Shown here piece by piece: positions 16,460-17,319 of a stretch of 17,319 bases of DNA. Positions within the stretch are counted from its first letter, which is position 1; the number at the start of each line of letters is the position of its first letter. The position numbers and the translations under genes are program-made. Under the pieces are notes generated by a model, which saw only the letters and a program-made list of their open reading frames with translations, was not told where the DNA came from and searched no databases. This DNA comes from Chloroflexota bacterium (GTDB lineage: Bacteria; Chloroflexota; Limnocylindria; Limnocylindrales; CSP1-4), in assembly GCA_021777365.1 (NCBI GenBank), contig JAJYDP010000021.1, positions 1 to 17,319 on the forward strand, read 5' to 3'.

Positions 16460-17319
16460 TCAGGCTCCGGCCGTACCGCCGCTCGTGCCCGACGCACCGC
16501 CCCGGTCCGGTGCTTGGATCGCCGTGCCGGCGCCCCAGATGTCGCCCACGGTGAAGCCCGCCGGGAATGGGTCCTCCGGGTCGAGGACGTAGGTGGCGAA
16601 GCCGGTGATCCAGGCCGTTCCACTGATGGTCGGGACCACGGCCGGCCTGCCACCCACCGTGGTCTCCCGGACCAGCCGTCCGGTGAAGACGGTGCCCAGG
16701 ATCCCTTCGTGGCGGAAGTCCTGGCCCAGCCCCAGCCTCCCGCGCGCATGCAGCGTGGCCATCTTCGCGCAGGTGCCGGTCCCGCAGGGAGAGCGGTCCA
16801 GTGCGCCCGTCCACGTCGCCGGCCGGTCCCAGTCGAGCTCGCCGGTCGATACCACCACCGTGTTCCGCAGGTCCGCGTACGGGCCGCTGGCCGGTCCCGA
16901 GAGGAGCGCGATGGTGGGCCCGACGATCCCGGGGTTGTCCGGGTGCGTGCAGGGGACCTGCTCGCGGGTGGCGGTCTTGATCATCTCGCCCACCCGGACC
17001 AGGTCGCGCGCCTCGTCCGGCGCCAGGCGGAGACCGAGGGCGCCTGCATCCGCGATCGCGTAGATCATGCCCCCGTACGCCACGTCCACCTTCACGGTGC
17101 CGAGACCCGGGACCTCGACGTCCGCGTCGAGCGCGAACACGAACGAGGGCACGTTCTCGAACGTGATGTGCCGGGCCTTGCCGTCCACCACGTCCGCCCG
17201 GATGCCGACCAGCCCGGCCGGCGACTCCAGCAGGAACTCCGTCACCGGCTCGCGTACCGGCACCATGCCCATCTCGATCAGCACGGTCGCGACGCAGATC
17301 GTGTTGGTGCCCGACATGG
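16460..17319 (-). CDS. Proline racemase superfamily protein, Ser-Cys type (5' end cut by window)
   Basis: Cytoplasmic member of the proline racemase/4-hydroxyproline 2-epimerase/trans-3-hydroxyproline dehydratase superfamily. Visible part is 285 residues. The first methionine in view is internal, because it lies in the catalytic motif and about 80-90 N-terminal residues seen in relatives are missing. The first catalytic Cys (MCGH in proline racemase) is replaced by Ser in MSGTNTI; the second is kept in DRSPCGTGTCA (Cys178 counted from that Met). Also seen: VDVAYGGMIYAI (78-89) and HPDNPGIVGP (125-134). From memory, Ser-Cys members were described with epimerase and/or dehydratase activity on hydroxyprolines rather than plain proline racemisation. 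A short Gly/Ala/Ser-rich tail ends the protein. Six bases separate it from the cyclodeaminase-family gene. Confidence 0.92.
   Translation of the reverse strand, partial: MSGTNTICVATVLIEMGMVPVREPVTEFLLESPAGLVGIRADVVDGKARHITFENVPSFVFALDADVEVPGLGTVKVDVAYGGMIYAIADAGALGLRLAPDEARDLVRVGEMIKTATREQVPCTHPDNPGIVGPTIALLSGPASGPYADLRNTVVVSTGELDWDRPATWTGALDRSPCGTGTCAKMATLHARGRLGLGQDFRHEGILGTVFTGRLVRETTVGGRPAVVPTISGTAWITGFATYVLDPEDPFPAGFTVGDIWGAGTAIQAPDRGGASGTSGGTAGA

Overview
The window is about 70% GC with short intergenic gaps. It carries twelve protein-coding genes, two of them cut by the window ends. I see no rRNA, tRNA, CRISPR array, insertion sequence or prophage signature. The mix of an F420-type luciferase-like oxidoreductase, an EtfD-like iron-sulfur membrane protein, many GTG starts and TAnnnT boxes placed six bases before a start codon (the layout of leaderless transcripts) suggests an actinobacterial or Chloroflexota-type genome. 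The species cannot be named from this sequence.

Region 1 (about 1-6942, minus strand) reads as one operon. In order of transcription it holds a small DUF4332 helix-hairpin-helix protein, a DUF1461/Lit-like four-helix membrane protein, moeA, moaC, a mogA/moaB-type gene, a membrane Fe-S oxidoreductase like mycobacterial EtfD, and an acyl-CoA dehydrogenase leaving the window at base 1. Three junctions are ATGA overlaps (Lit/moeA, mog/etfD, etfD/acyl-CoA dehydrogenase), so late molybdenum-cofactor synthesis is translationally linked to an electron-transfer and beta-oxidation pair. The 3' end of moaC encodes a non-conserved tail made almost entirely of two perfect 10-bp-stem, 5-nt-loop hairpins.

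Region 2 (7053-11312, minus strand) holds a group II PLP-dependent amino-acid decarboxylase, an alpha/beta hydrolase and an NAD(P)-dependent aldehyde dehydrogenase of the aminobutyraldehyde/betaine-aldehyde type. They could serve amine turnover, but no amine oxidase or transaminase is visible. The decarboxylase and hydrolase each have the box TAGACT six bases before the start codon; at the hydrolase the box begins with the decarboxylase stop codon. The aldehyde dehydrogenase has its own candidate promoter preceded by three palindromes.

Region 3 (11313-15508, plus strand) starts at a 100-bp divergent promoter region with an 11-bp direct repeat, a GC palindrome and mirror-image leaderless promoters. 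It drives a full-length GH2 beta-galactosidase, followed by an F420-type luciferase-like oxidoreductase.

Region 4 (15467-17319, minus strand) is a proline racemase superfamily gene cut at its 5' end, with a Ser-Cys catalytic pair, followed six bases later by an ornithine cyclodeaminase/mu-crystallin family gene. The pair fits hydroxyproline breakdown (dehydratase or epimerase plus pyrroline-2-carboxylate reductase). It converges on the luciferase-like gene with a 42-bp coding overlap.

I found no wholly new system. The items most worth checking are the hairpin-built moaC tail, the repeated leaderless promoter architecture, the Lit-like protein beside cofactor genes, and the Ser-Cys racemase/cyclodeaminase pair.
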